A stretch of 64,000 bases of DNA from contig NC_092674.1 in NCBI RefSeq assembly GCF_964355755.1, positions 30,180,001 to 30,244,000 on the forward strand, written 5' to 3'. Source of the stretch: Antedon mediterranea. Its lineage: Eukaryota; Echinodermata; Crinoidea; Comatulida; Antedonidae. Shown in pieces: positions 25,070-35,129 of this stretch; position 1 is the stretch's first letter, and every line of letters begins with the position of its first letter. The position numbers were made by a program, and so were the translations under genes. The notes beneath the pieces were generated by a model that was not told where the DNA came from, searched no databases, and was given only the letters and a program-made list of their open reading frames with translations.

Positions 25070-25330
25070 GTGCAGCTGAGAAATAAGACGGTGGTTTTAA
25101 ATCATGACAAGCTGGCTGATTTTAATTTACCTCCTCTTTCTTCACCTACAGATCCGGATGCAGGACCGTTGTATTGTCTATGTCGCCAGCCCTGGGCCGG
25201 CTCGTTTATGATACAATGTGACTATTGCGAGGTGTGGTACCACGGTGCATGTGTGAATATTGCACTATCTGAGGCCTGGGACATTGACTTATATCGATGT
25301 GCGGACTGCAAGTCCTCAGTTAACAATTAA
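25070..25330 (+). CDS. PHD-finger exon, predicted C-terminus of a Gag-PHD fusion
   Basis: An 86-codon open frame that lacks its own ATG at the start and follows a strong acceptor. It ends in TAA. Residues 31-80 form a complete C4HC3 PHD finger: Y-C-L-C, C-D-Y-C, H-G-A-C and C-A-D-C pairs in order. Surrounding residues match the PHF2/PHF8/KDM7 class closely (FMIQCDYCEVWYHGACV, then DIDLY before the last cysteine pair). Members of that class bind histone H3 trimethylated on lysine 4, using the tryptophan of the V-W-Y-H stretch and aromatic neighbours, which are kept here. Fused to Gag, it could tether element particles or preintegration complexes to active promoters. That role is inferred. Capture from a host gene is likely, and PHD domains are known in some CR1-type retrotransposon proteins. 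Confidence 0.8.
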   Translation: MQLRNKTVVLNHDKLADFNLPPLSSPTDPDAGPLYCLCRQPWAGSFMIQCDYCEVWYHGACVNIALSEAWDIDLYRCADCKSSVNN

Positions 25331-25363
25331 GTACTCACGTTTACCTTCTCTTCTTCCTCAGAT

Positions 25364-26542
25364 ATGGATCAGTTACCGTTTGCTGACGGAAGTGATACGG
25401 AGATTTCCGAGATTTCCGAGATGGAGGAGGATGTGCTCTTGGCTAGTCCGGGGGTACAGGAGGAACTGACGGTGGCTGGGAATACGGGAGGGGCTTGCCC
25501 GGCGGCGAGCACCCCAGCCAAGGGGAAACCAATCTGCCATCTGATGACCCCGAAAGAAGAGGCAGCGGCTGGGGATACGAGAGGGGCTTGCCCGGTGGCG
25601 AGCACCCCAGCCGAGCGGAAACTAAAATGCCATCTGGGATGTGGTCCAGTGAGCAACATACGGGTCCACGTCACGAAGACGCATGCCCCGGCATGTTTCC
25701 GGCCACTGGAACGGAGTTCTTGGCGGAGGGCACGAGTGCAGTGGCGGGCACTCACCAGTTTGGCAGCGGAGGGCCTTGGTAAAGGCAGAACACCAGAGGA
25801 CCTGAGATGTCTCCTGAACGTCCAGCACCTTATGGGGGATGGCACTGATGTCCTACCTCCGGATAGGAAAACTCGTAGTGCCATCCTTATGCTGACACGG
25901 GTGATTGGGGGAAAGAGGCCCCCGCCTCTCACGATAGCTCCGGTTATCAGTCACCCGTCGGCTCTCATACACTGGCGCTGTGTGATCGCTCTCATCGCCT
26001 CTTTTGGTGAGGAGTTGGTGAAGGAGTGTGGTCGTCGGGCTGAGGAGGAGGAGCCGGCAGTGGACCAGATCGCCACTTACCCCACCGAGCGGGAGATTGG
26101 TGGACTGGCGAGGAACGGCTGTGCGGTGGGCTTGGGAGTGGCTCCTGGCTACTCGCCGACAACGGTCCAATTCGATAGGCTCCTAGCCTTAGCCCGAACT
26201 CGAGATGTTCGAGTAATCGGGAGAGTGGGATTGGACCATTCGGCCCCGCCTACAGATTGGCCGAGACAAGATCTGCTGCTAAAGAGGGTGTTGGGTCGTT
26301 GCTTGGACGGCCGCCACCACCGCATCACGGCTAGCGACTACCTGAAGGGATCGTTGGAAGCGGTCTACATAGCTACGGGTATTGGGTATTTTTTCACGTA
26401 CGAAAATCACCCGGTTTACCCCCGAGGTGGATCCAGGACGGGGTGCCCGCTTTTCAAACACGGGAGGAGTGTTGTGAACGGCGCCCGTTGGGTAAACAGA
26501 CCACCCCGCCGACCGAACGAGGGCGTCGCCCCGATAGCCTGA
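25364..26542 (+). CDS. ORF3: zinc finger plus TatD-like segment
   Basis: A 392-codon ORF, more GC-rich than its surroundings. Its ATG lies two bases after a strong acceptor (TTCTCTTCTTCCTCAG ends at 25361), so it is probably made from a spliced RNA. Residues 38-60 and 69-91 are a tandem duplication with a period of 31. A possible zinc finger follows: C89, C93, H102 and H107 (C-X3-C-X8-H-X4-H). Residues 250-312 resemble the middle of TatD-family metal-dependent nucleases: CAVGLG, then VRVIGRVGLDHSAPPTDWP followed by RQDLLLKRVL, like the family's A-V-G-I-H-P ... GEIGLD ... Q motifs. The N-terminal H-X-H metal motif is not seen, and the glutamate of GEIGLD is arginine here. It is therefore probably not an active nuclease. 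The last 24 or so residues are encoded by the 3' LTR. The function is unknown. Confidence 0.65.
   Translation: MDQLPFADGSDTEISEISEMEEDVLLASPGVQEELTVAGNTGGACPAASTPAKGKPICHLMTPKEEAAAGDTRGACPVASTPAERKLKCHLGCGPVSNIRVHVTKTHAPACFRPLERSSWRRARVQWRALTSLAAEGLGKGRTPEDLRCLLNVQHLMGDGTDVLPPDRKTRSAILMLTRVIGGKRPPPLTIAPVISHPSALIHWRCVIALIASFGEELVKECGRRAEEEEPAVDQIATYPTEREIGGLARNGCAVGLGVAPGYSPTTVQFDRLLALARTRDVRVIGRVGLDHSAPPTDWPRQDLLLKRVLGRCLDGRHHRITASDYLKGSLEAVYIATGIGYFFTYENHPVYPRGGSRTGCPLFKHGRSVVNGARWVNRPPRRPNEGVAPIA
26462..26469 (+). other. Short polypurine tract
   Basis: GGGAGGAG lies directly before the TG of the 3' LTR, where the plus-strand primer of an LTR element is expected. It is short and lies within ORF3. 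Confidence 0.5.
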
Positions 26543-26767
26543 TTTGCATACAGGGGGTATGCAAATGTTAACGTGGGACCTCGACGCCGCCCGAGCTGGT
26601 CTATTCGAAGCAGGAACCAAGGAGAAACGGACACAACCGGAATTGACCAAGATATTTGGATTTACTGCTTACGGATACTTGTGTGATTTAGGACAAGCGG
26701 GACTGTTAAGGTAAGCCTAGTAGCTTTCATTATCAGGCCATTCCAGCACCGACCTAAAATCACAACA
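26470..26767 (+). repeat. 3' LTR
   Basis: 298 bp, reading the same as the 5' LTR at every position I compared. It encodes the end and TGA stop of ORF3 and carries the second copy of the inverted octamer block (26542-26566). It is followed by the target duplication GTAG (26768-26771). Confidence 0.95.
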
Positions 26768-27250
26768 GTAGCTTGCGGCGATCGAACTCTCGTGGACGGT
26801 CTTAGGCCTAGCCTAGCTAGGCTTAGTTTTGTAGGCCTAGCTGGTAAACATCGGTAACGTACGAACATCGTACGCTAGCTATATACCTAGCCTGACGTTG
26901 TATAGTTGCTGCATTAATTGTCTTTCTATTTTTGCCAGACTCCGTTGATACAAATTGGGGGAAACCCGGTATTTTCGCTGAATAGTTAGGAGTCTTCCAT
27001 TTGTTTTGGCCTCACGATCGATCGAAAAGTGGGCGAATTACAGGGGGAAAAAAAATATCAATCCGCGCGCAATGCATTTTGGGATTTATAGCGGGCCGCT
27101 ATAATTATTAGAATCGACTTATTTTTCACATTTTTAACCGTTTAAAGACGAAAAAGGTTATCGCAATAGGACCATATAGTATTATTTTTACATTAAATAT
27201 AGTTTGTAATCTTAAATTAGATCTCAAAAACATAGGGAAGGGGGCTTTAA

Positions 27251-27549
27251 GAGTAGGCAAAACATCTGACCAATTACATTAGAATTTATTATGTTTAATA
27301 TTAAGTTTGGTTTGTTGTTGTATATATTGTTTATTTATTTATGATTAATAGATTTAGCTCTTTTATTGTTATCTCCACCATTTGTTGCATTCTTTATTAC
27401 CAAGAAAAAAACAAAGAGAAGCCTGTTCCCTCTTCTTCCACTCTTTTTTTGATAGTCAATATTCATATCTTGATTAATGAACCAATTAATCATTATATGC
27501 TGTTTAACAGAAAACAAAATGATAGAACACAAACAAAACTGATGACGTC
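27251..27549. other. Non-coding stretch between two transposons
   Basis: AT-rich, with overlapping short open frames on both strands. Nothing can be supported. Confidence 0.5.
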
Positions 27550-27552
27550 TAA

Positions 27553-28440
27553 GGGTCTGTTTCTGCTGAAAAAATCAAAATAATCGATTTTTTCCAGTCA
27601 CCGCAAACCACAAAAATAATCGCGTTGCAATTGAAAATTGCTACGACTTTAATCGGTTATTCAGGTAATCGGTTTTTAAAATCACGTCATCATTCCCCCA
27701 CAGCGCAGTTCAAGTTATGAAAGGCCGATGAGAGTTGGTTTGTTTACATCCTATCGCTGCCTAAAACTCTCACATGTAGGATTAAAAATTACTCTTACGT
27801 AAAGCTTTATTATTTCTAAAATAAACATCTAGGCCTACTACCGATGATGTTATATTAATAAGGACACGTCGGCGAAAAAGGTTCGTTTCGCCGTTCGTTG
27901 GTTCTACCTTCGGCCTGCTAGGCCTAGAGGCTATTATATTTCTACCGAAACAAGTCAACAGACAACAGGCCTACTAACAAATGACATGTAAAACATCGTT
28001 AGCCTGAACTGGTGGTATGTAACGGGTGTACTTGTAACACAGAATCCCGGAGTCTCTCGGTATAATTCTCCCCCACAAAATAATAAAAATCAAATGTTTA
28101 ACATTTGATTTTTATTCGGTCTACATCGCGATCGTGGTTTTGCAGATCGTCGTCGATATCGCGCAAATAAACAGCATGCTTTGTGACGTGAATAAGTTTG
28201 TCATACTCTAGAGGTCAAAGTGAGGTCAATAATCGCTATTTGTGTTGCAGCTCAAAACTGCTCCGCAATAATCGGTTAAAACAAGAAATAATCGATTAAA
28301 ACACGCAATGGATTGAGTGTTTTTAATCGGTTATTTTTAATCGGTTATTTTATTTTGCGCCGTTTCTGCTGCCCAAAAATAATCGATTAAAAAAATAAAC
28401 GGTTAATAATCGATTATTTCTGCTCAGCAGAAACAGGCCC
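27553..28440. mobile_element. TAA-flanked TIR transposon, Harbinger-like MITE
   Basis: The left end is GGGTCTGTTTCTGCTG. The inverse of the right end is GGGCCTGTTTCTGCTG. Both are flanked by TAA (27550-27552 and 28441-28443). A 3-bp TWA duplication with GG-starting TIRs is typical of PIF/Harbinger elements. The 888-bp interior is rich in AATCGATT/AATCGGTT words and has a nearly perfect 35-bp palindrome at 28082-28116. There is no transposase. Confidence 0.75.
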
Positions 28441-28443
28441 TAA

Positions 28444-29250
28444 GAGCAGATTGCTAAAGGTTGACAAATGTCGTCCACCTATGTAAAACAACTAGAGCTG
28501 TCTATTGTTAAAAATTCACTTAAGATTTATTCCTCATTAAATATTATATAAGCATAGAATGAGGTTTGTTCAATTTGGCAGAAAACACAAACAGTAAAAT
28601 ACAAATCATTACCCCAAATGAAAAAAACAAACAATATGGAATAGACAGTAGTAGTTTCCGAGTAATTATTGATTATAATAACATAAGTACATCTAAGCCT
28701 GGTGTAGCCAGCGGGGTTCAAAAGTTCAAACTAACCCCTTTTTCCTCGAAGCAGTGCCATTTTTAAACTAGAAACCAACAGCAAAAGTGAACATAAATTA
28801 TGCTTAACTAGTAGTAGTAGAGTTTTTTTGGGGAAAAAAGACCCTTTGTGGAAAATGAACCCCCTGTAAAAATCCTGACTACATGCTTGACTTGAAAAGT
28901 GTAAAAGTTGAGAAGGTAGTTAGGTTCCCACAATAACAGAAGAAAACAAGTATTGCGATATAGCACATCTGGTGAGCATTGATTACAATAACATTGGTAA
29001 ATGGCAGGTTGTTTTTGTAATCTCTTCCTGTTATCTAATACGTACTGTTGTTTATGGTTCTTGTGGCTGCTTGTTGCAACAAGAACATTGGCCTACATGA
29101 TATGATGATTGGCCAAGAACAATAATATTAAAGGTTGAAGATAACAGCAGCCTGTATTGACATCAAAGAGTCTAATATTTTGTGGTGCTATATTTTGAAT
29201 TTAGTGCTATATGGAATAAGAATAGACCAGTTCAGCTTGTTTTCTATCTA
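28444..29250. other. Non-coding stretch, no gene seen
   Basis: Short open frames on both strands at 28527-28766 are not convincing. Nothing else is visible. Confidence 0.5.
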
Positions 29251-29418
29251 TTGCAGTCTATCGGAGGTAAATTGTGGTCTATCAGAATTGCGATCTATCA
29301 GAGATAAATTGCGGTCTATCAGAATTAAATTGCAGTCTATCAGAGTTAAATTGCGGTCTATTGGAGTTAAATTGAGATCTATCAGAGTTAAATTGCGGTC
29401 TATCAGAGTTAAATTGCA
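29251..29418. repeat. 21-bp minisatellite, about 8 copies
   Basis: Imperfect repeats of GTCTATCAGAGTTAAATTGC plus one base. Since 21 is a multiple of three, a plus-strand open frame (29135-29434) runs through it with a seven-residue R-S-I-R-V-K-L period. I regard that as a by-product, since no flanking domain is seen. Confidence 0.85.
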
Positions 29419-29510
29419 GAAATACACAAGTTAAACATCCAGTATATCCCTAATGGAAAGTGTTATACGATTTTTAAACCAATCAGAAAGATTGAAACAA
29501 CGTTATAATA

Positions 29511-30409
29511 AGGCCAAATAAAAAAACATACTTGTTAAGCGTCAGCGCCCGCTCCTGATTATCCAGCCGCCTCTCTTTTTATTTTTATTTTTTTTTTACC
29601 CATATACAACGGAAAGTTCAGCGGCCCGGCCCAGCTCCAGAGCAGGGCTCAACATTCACGCTAGCAAACTAGCATTTTGCTAGTAGATTCTTCATAATTG
29701 CTAGTTGAAAATTTCAAAACTAGCAAATGTTTGCTAGGCTGGTGTAATTTTTGAAAAATACGTACTTCTTAGCTTAGCCACGCTAGCTAGCCACCGATCG
29801 CTCTATGTCGAAAACGGCAATTTGGTGAAAACAATTGTTTCATTTACACGCCGCCGATTTACGTCAAGGAAACGCGAATAGCACCGCGAATCATGTAATG
29901 TGGTAAACAGCAAGCTTTTTCCCCAACACATTAAATCATGTGCATTTAGTACGTCGCTGAGGATTACATCATCGTAAGCTGTTTTCAAAATCAGCCCACT
30001 ACTTAGTATTATTGAGACCAACATCATGCTTCTCGCGATAGGGAATTTCCTGGATAGATGAGTCGAGCGAGAGCCGGCGGACCATGGCCGATGAGTGAGG
30101 CGGGGGTGGCAGCTTGGACAGATTAGCCTAGGGCCTACAATTTCGCTCGGTGGCAATTACATTTAATGTTTTAATTACGTCTGGATAATATAAACAATAC
30201 AAAACTCAATTTTCATACATAGTCAATTTTGTTCTGTTTCGCATTTTAAAAGTTTGACGTTTCGTCCTAAAAAAAAGTGGGCCAAAACGTCCATCGCGCA
30301 AAAATATACCTCCATAAAAAGTAAAAAAAAAAAAAAAAAAAACCGTCCCCCCGCCCCTGAAAATTTATGAGGGTGTGACGCTTAACAAGTATTTTTTTTT
30401 ATTTGGCCT
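29511..30409. mobile_element. Non-autonomous TIR transposon of 0.9 kb
   Basis: The ends are long inverted repeats of about 34 bp. The left runs AGGCCAAATAAAAAAACATA then CTTGTTAAGCGTCA. The right is TGACGCTTAACAAGTA, a T-run, then ATTTGGCCT. The target duplication is unclear in the AATATTATAA-like flanks. The interior has several GCTAGC/CTAGCAAA words and a 117-codon minus-strand open frame (29803-30156) without a recognised domain. Confidence 0.75.
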
Positions 30410-33400
30410 AATATTATAATATAGCGTTTATTGCACAATGCTTATAAAGTAGCCTACTTCACATTATTACCCCTGTTATCAGAGTTAACGACAGATAAGT
30501 CAAACTTGAGTTAACTGAACAAGCTTAAAGACAAGACAAAATAAACTGTTACATTTAACCAAACAAACAGACAACCTGTCTGTTTTTCGTGTCAAATTAC
30601 ATTTTTTTCAGGATTTTTTTTAAAATCCAATTTTTGGTCAAAGTGAATAGCTGTTAAGTGCAAAAAAATAGCATACTCTTTTTTAAATGGTTTTTTTTTA
30701 AATTATTTTTTCATAAATTCTTGATATCAATTACCGTACATAATTTGTTAGATAAATAGTTTGAAATTTTGAAATGTCTCCTTTCTAGGTAAAGTATAAT
30801 TCTGTAAAGATGTCAATTATTTAAACATTTCAAAGACAAACAAAGTTTTCTAAGAAAAAATGTGTTTTGCTGACGTTAATCAGCCAAGTGTAGATGTAAG
30901 TGCTGGATGTATTAATTAAGTTTGTCCATTATCAACGAAGAAAGATTCTGTCTTGGGTAGACATTCGTCTCAGTCTTGTTTTCATTTCTAAATAAAGAAT
31001 AATTGTTAATTATTTGAAACCATCTTCTGTAAAAATAACTCTCACAGCATCATGCTATCATATCCTGGATACAGTCTTACTAATGTGCCCCCTTAATATC
31101 ACCATGTACCTATTCAATCTAATTTAACCTATTAAATAACAATCAATTGTGAAGTTTTTGACAGCTCCAACTGGTTAAACCATTGATGATATCTAGTGGT
31201 TTGTAATTTAATCTGGTCTCAGTTTGGTACCATCACAGGACCAGGATGTGGCTTTCCTAACCAATAAGGAAATTATTAGCAAATTCATTTCCTCACCACA
31301 TCAAATTAATTTTAAAAACCTCACATTTTTAACTCTTTCTTAAATAAATGTAACTTTTTGTTTGTAAAATCACCTGTTTCTTCCATATTTATGATCAACA
31401 TTATGTGTAAAACCTCAACCCCAACAAGATGACAATAATAAAGGTGTTTGGAAATCATTTCTTTGGTTAATTATTTTGTGTGGTTCTAAGGAACGGAAGT
31501 TATATTGTCTAACTGTTTCCTAAATTCAAATTATTTTTTTAAATTAATTACTGACTTTCCAACAAATATGTCTTGTGTTAAAGTGCTAAATTCTCGATAA
31601 AAGGAAGTTAACACACAGAAAAAATATATAGTACATCAATTGCATGTGAAATTTTGAATAAATTTGGTTGATGTGACTCCACAGAAGAATGTTGATACTC
31701 ATATCAACATTTCTCTGTAATATCAATTATTTGTGGTATACCTACCATGCTATGTTGAGGTCACAGTTGGGCCTACTTTTACCATTTTAAACTTCAAACT
31801 AACAATTGTTACCTTCTGTTGGCCTACACTACAAAATATTTATCAACTTTTCCATTCATTTGTTTTAAAGTGCATTATGTTGTTTCACTTCAAGAGTTTC
31901 AATTCTAACAAAACAATTTTAATTGTTTTGTTCGAAATGAAAATCATTTAAAAATTCAAATTATTAAATGCAGAGCAAGTCATTATTATAGTGAGCCCTC
32001 TATGGCTTTAATCATTACTAAAACTTCAGTCTCCATTAAAAAAAAGTGCACTGACCCCAGCCCTCCCTAAATCTTGGTTTTTCAGTACAAAAGGTATGAG
32101 ATTTGTTCATTACATCCATTTTTTTTCCGGGGCCAATCCACCTCCCACATCCTATTTCTAAATCCTTGATCCACAGAAAGAAAAGGAGTTCATTTGAAAC
32201 CCCGAATCCGATTGGATATAGGCTTGAAAATCTGTATTCAATTAATGATGGTGCAGTAATGTATTCCCTTTATTATTATAATTTCACTAAATTCAATGCT
32301 CAGAATATTATAAAGTGTAAATTTAATACTTAGTAATCTGTAAAGAAATGTTTTAATGACACTGTTTGTTTTTCTGTTAGTCACAGTTCAAATAAAAAAT
32401 AATGTTTATCTTTTGTTGACTAATATTTACTCTTGAAGTACAGAGATAGTTATCAAAAAGTAGGATAAAAATACATATTTATAGAACACTTAGGCATATA
32501 TTTGCCAGCAGTGATTTTCTAAAATGCAAGGTTCGTGGTATTGAAGATAAGTAAAGTGATCTTTCATGGAAACTTGGATTTATATTAAAATTAGTTTAGA
32601 GTTAATGATGATTTGGACCAAATCTCTAAATTTCTAGTGTTCAAACCTTAGGATATAATTGGTATAAAAACATTTTTTTTAATCTATTTTTATGTCACAC
32701 AATAGTTGTTTACTATGTGAAAAAGAAAATATTGTAAGCTGGTCCTCTAAGATGGTTCTCTAAGCTGGGAAATAATATTGCTGTCTGGTCGTAGGATGGG
32801 CTATCATTGTCCTCTTAGCGCAGCTGGTTCTCTAAGCTGGTTCATGGTGTCTATGTACCCATGTAGGCCCTATTATACACAAGATAAGACTAATATATGG
32901 CAGGAAGCGCCATAAATCATTACTTTATGACCGCTTTGTTTGCAGTGTATAAAAGATACAAAAGACTAATGATCCTGTAAATATTACTTTGAGATGTATG
33001 TTTACATTAATGTTTACACTAATTTTTACAAACCGGAAACCAAATAAATAGTCTTCAATTCATAGCTAAATTAGTATACTAGGTGGTTTTTCTCATTTTT
33101 TTATTTCTACCCCCTTCCGGTTGATCTGCCCTTTTTGCCTCGACACGAAATGACCCTTGATTTATATGTATGCATTACATTTTTATTTACTCAAGCCAAA
33201 TTATTTTGTTAGACTATTATAATTTTGTGGGTGTTTCTCAAAATATCCATTTTACTACTTCTCTAAGGAGGTGGATTTAGGATCTTTAGCTTTTTCATAT
33301 AGTTATAAAAACGCTAATGAATATAAATGAATAAAGATTTAAAAAAAACACATAATGTTGATACACTGTAAAAATGGATATCAAAAAGGGGAAGCATGTG

Positions 33401-35129
33401 CCCCTAGCGTTTCCCAACTTTTGCTTTACCTCTCGCTTCCCCATTTTTCCCTATTGCGTCTGATAATTTATGCGTTTATTTATTTATCTTCACATTATTT
33501 ACAGTCAGGGTTAATCAATCATATTTTGTTTTAATAATTCAAGTTGAAAAACCAAGCGAGAGCCCCATCATATTTTCAATAGACTTGCATTAATTAGGTG
33601 TTTGTTTCTTCAGTGACAACTGGCGTATTATCACTATCAATCATTTGGTCCGCATTCTAGTTTGTCATTTTTACTTCCTGTTTGTAAATCATGTTGTAGA
33701 ATCACAAATGTCATTGTAATTTATTAATGCACTTTTGTAGTAAATATATGGCCAGCAAAAAAAATCAGATTACTAAAGTTGATTTTAACGTGGTATAATG
33801 AAGTTATATTGTTATCATAGGAATATATAAAATAGTATGTAGATGACAAGTTTGATTCAATGTCATTTTATATGATGGTACAGGTTTATCAAAAAAATAT
33901 ACATGCTGTTAAGACAGAATGTATGCTCTCGGCAGAGAAATAAAGTAGTCCGGTGATCTCTATTCAAAGGCCTCTGTGAAAAATTTGTCAGGTTGAAACC
34001 TTACCAACTGTACATTGTCCTTAAATAATATTTTTCCTCCAGTATGTTCGATCTTAATGATGATAACATATATTATAATTATAATTTTAATGTTAATAAA
34101 ATGTCTTTTCTTTTGTTTAATTAAAAAAACAGTAACAGTAATTATTACCTTTTTCTATACATCATGTTACATGGACATTACAATTATATTTTACAGTATT
34201 TATTACAGCTAGGATTTTTATTTTAATCTCCCCATCATTGCACTTCCTCCACCTTTTCTCTCCCTTTCCTATCTCCTTCCCTCTCATCCATCCATCCTTC
34301 CCTCTCTCTTATCCCTCCCACATCCCTCCAAAGTGAAGGTACACTTCACTCACAGTACTTATTAAATCTCCATCATTGAGCCTCCGCATGCATTATTGAT
34401 ACACAGCCTGTGTATCCAGCACTTGCTTTAGAATAACAATCATTCTTTTACGATACAGTAATATATAGAGAGAGCATTTAATCATCAGTGAGCATGTATG
34501 GTATTAGAGAAAGGAACTCTATTCATCGACAATGTTAATAATTCTAGCAGCTAAGATCACGAACAATACCTCCAAACTCCTGAACTCTAAAAAGTCAAAA
34601 ACTAGGTTACAAGAGCTTCGAAGCCAGATTGTGGCGTAAACACGGCTTAACCAAGCACAAATAAGTGTATTCATCATAACCATTGATAGATCGCGGTGTA
34701 TTCATTGTGGCCATTCATAGAACACGGCCACACAAGGACTTGTTTCGCCCCATTGATCAGCCCTTTCTTTCCTTCCACATTGGTTTCCGATTCCCACACG
34801 AACTACTCAGTTGTAAAAGACACAGTCGACAGTGGATCGCTCGGAAGACAATCTGTCCATGCATTTATATAAAGCTTTTTTACACATATTAAACTACCTT
34901 TATAAGCCTTTGCTATTTCATATATTATAAGTAGTATTGATGTACAAAACATGTTCATAAACCAGAGACGATTTTGACAAGTTCAATCATGCAAGGCTGG
35001 GCAAACTTTACAGACTTGTTCAATATCACGTTTCAAAATAAAATCAGTTCTTTCATTAATTTATTTCAATTTTGATTGATGTAACAATACATTAACAACA
35101 TAAATTGAAATCCATATGATCTAATAATT
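30410..35129. other. Long non-coding stretch, no gene seen
   Basis: Short open frames (31733-31951, 32103-32333, 34015-34212, 34683-34892, all plus strand) lack domains and credible splice signals. A pyrimidine-rich tract is at 34229-34325. A small run of CTGGTTCTCTAAG-like words is at 32735-32850. Nothing firmer is visible. Confidence 0.5.

Larger units (their letters stand above)
20566..26767 (+). mobile_element. Non-autonomous LTR retrotransposon, 6.2 kb
   Basis: Two 298-bp direct repeats bound the element. Each starts TGTTGTGA and ends TCACAACA, so the LTRs have the usual TG...CA ends within an 8-bp inverted repeat. The same four bases, GTAG, lie outside both ends (20562-20565 and 26768-26771). 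A primer-binding site follows the 5' LTR and a purine tract precedes the 3' LTR. The interior holds, in order, a 1.2-kb leader, a gag-like ORF, an intron-like spacer, a PHD-finger exon and a TatD-like ORF. I find no reverse transcriptase YXDD, RNase H, integrase or protease motif in any frame. It would therefore need pol functions from another element, most likely of the Gypsy or another LTR class. The LTRs appear identical, which indicates recent insertion. Confidence 0.93.
20417..27246. mobile_element. TTAA-flanked TIR element split by the LTR retrotransposon
   Basis: The left end reads AGACCCCTTCCCTGCAATTT. The inverse of the right end reads AGCCCCCTTCCCTATGTTTT. Both lie immediately inside TTAA (20413-20416 and 27247-27250). 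Without the 6.2-kb retrotransposon and its 4-bp duplication, the element would be about 620 bp with no coding capacity. The pattern fits a piggyBac-like MITE. It is older than the retrotransposon because it was the insertion target. Confidence 0.6.

Noticed and set aside
25369-25932. Minus-strand 187-codon frame opposite ORF3
   Set aside because: It comes from the GC-rich composition of ORF3. The plus strand has the zinc-finger and TatD-like patterns.
26279-26650. A 123-codon minus-strand open frame over the 3' LTR, with a 62-codon twin at 20558-20746 in the 5' LTR
   Set aside because: Both are read antisense through the same LTR sequence, and the shared part is simply the LTR in the opposite frame. 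No independent signal supports a gene.
29135-29434. A 99-residue protein with seven-residue repeats
   Set aside because: The open frame is produced by a 21-bp minisatellite, and the non-repeat part has no recognised feature.
34683-34892. A 69-codon plus-strand frame (arginine/histidine-rich)
   Set aside because: No domain, start context or splice signal was convincing. Possibly part of an unrecognised repeat.
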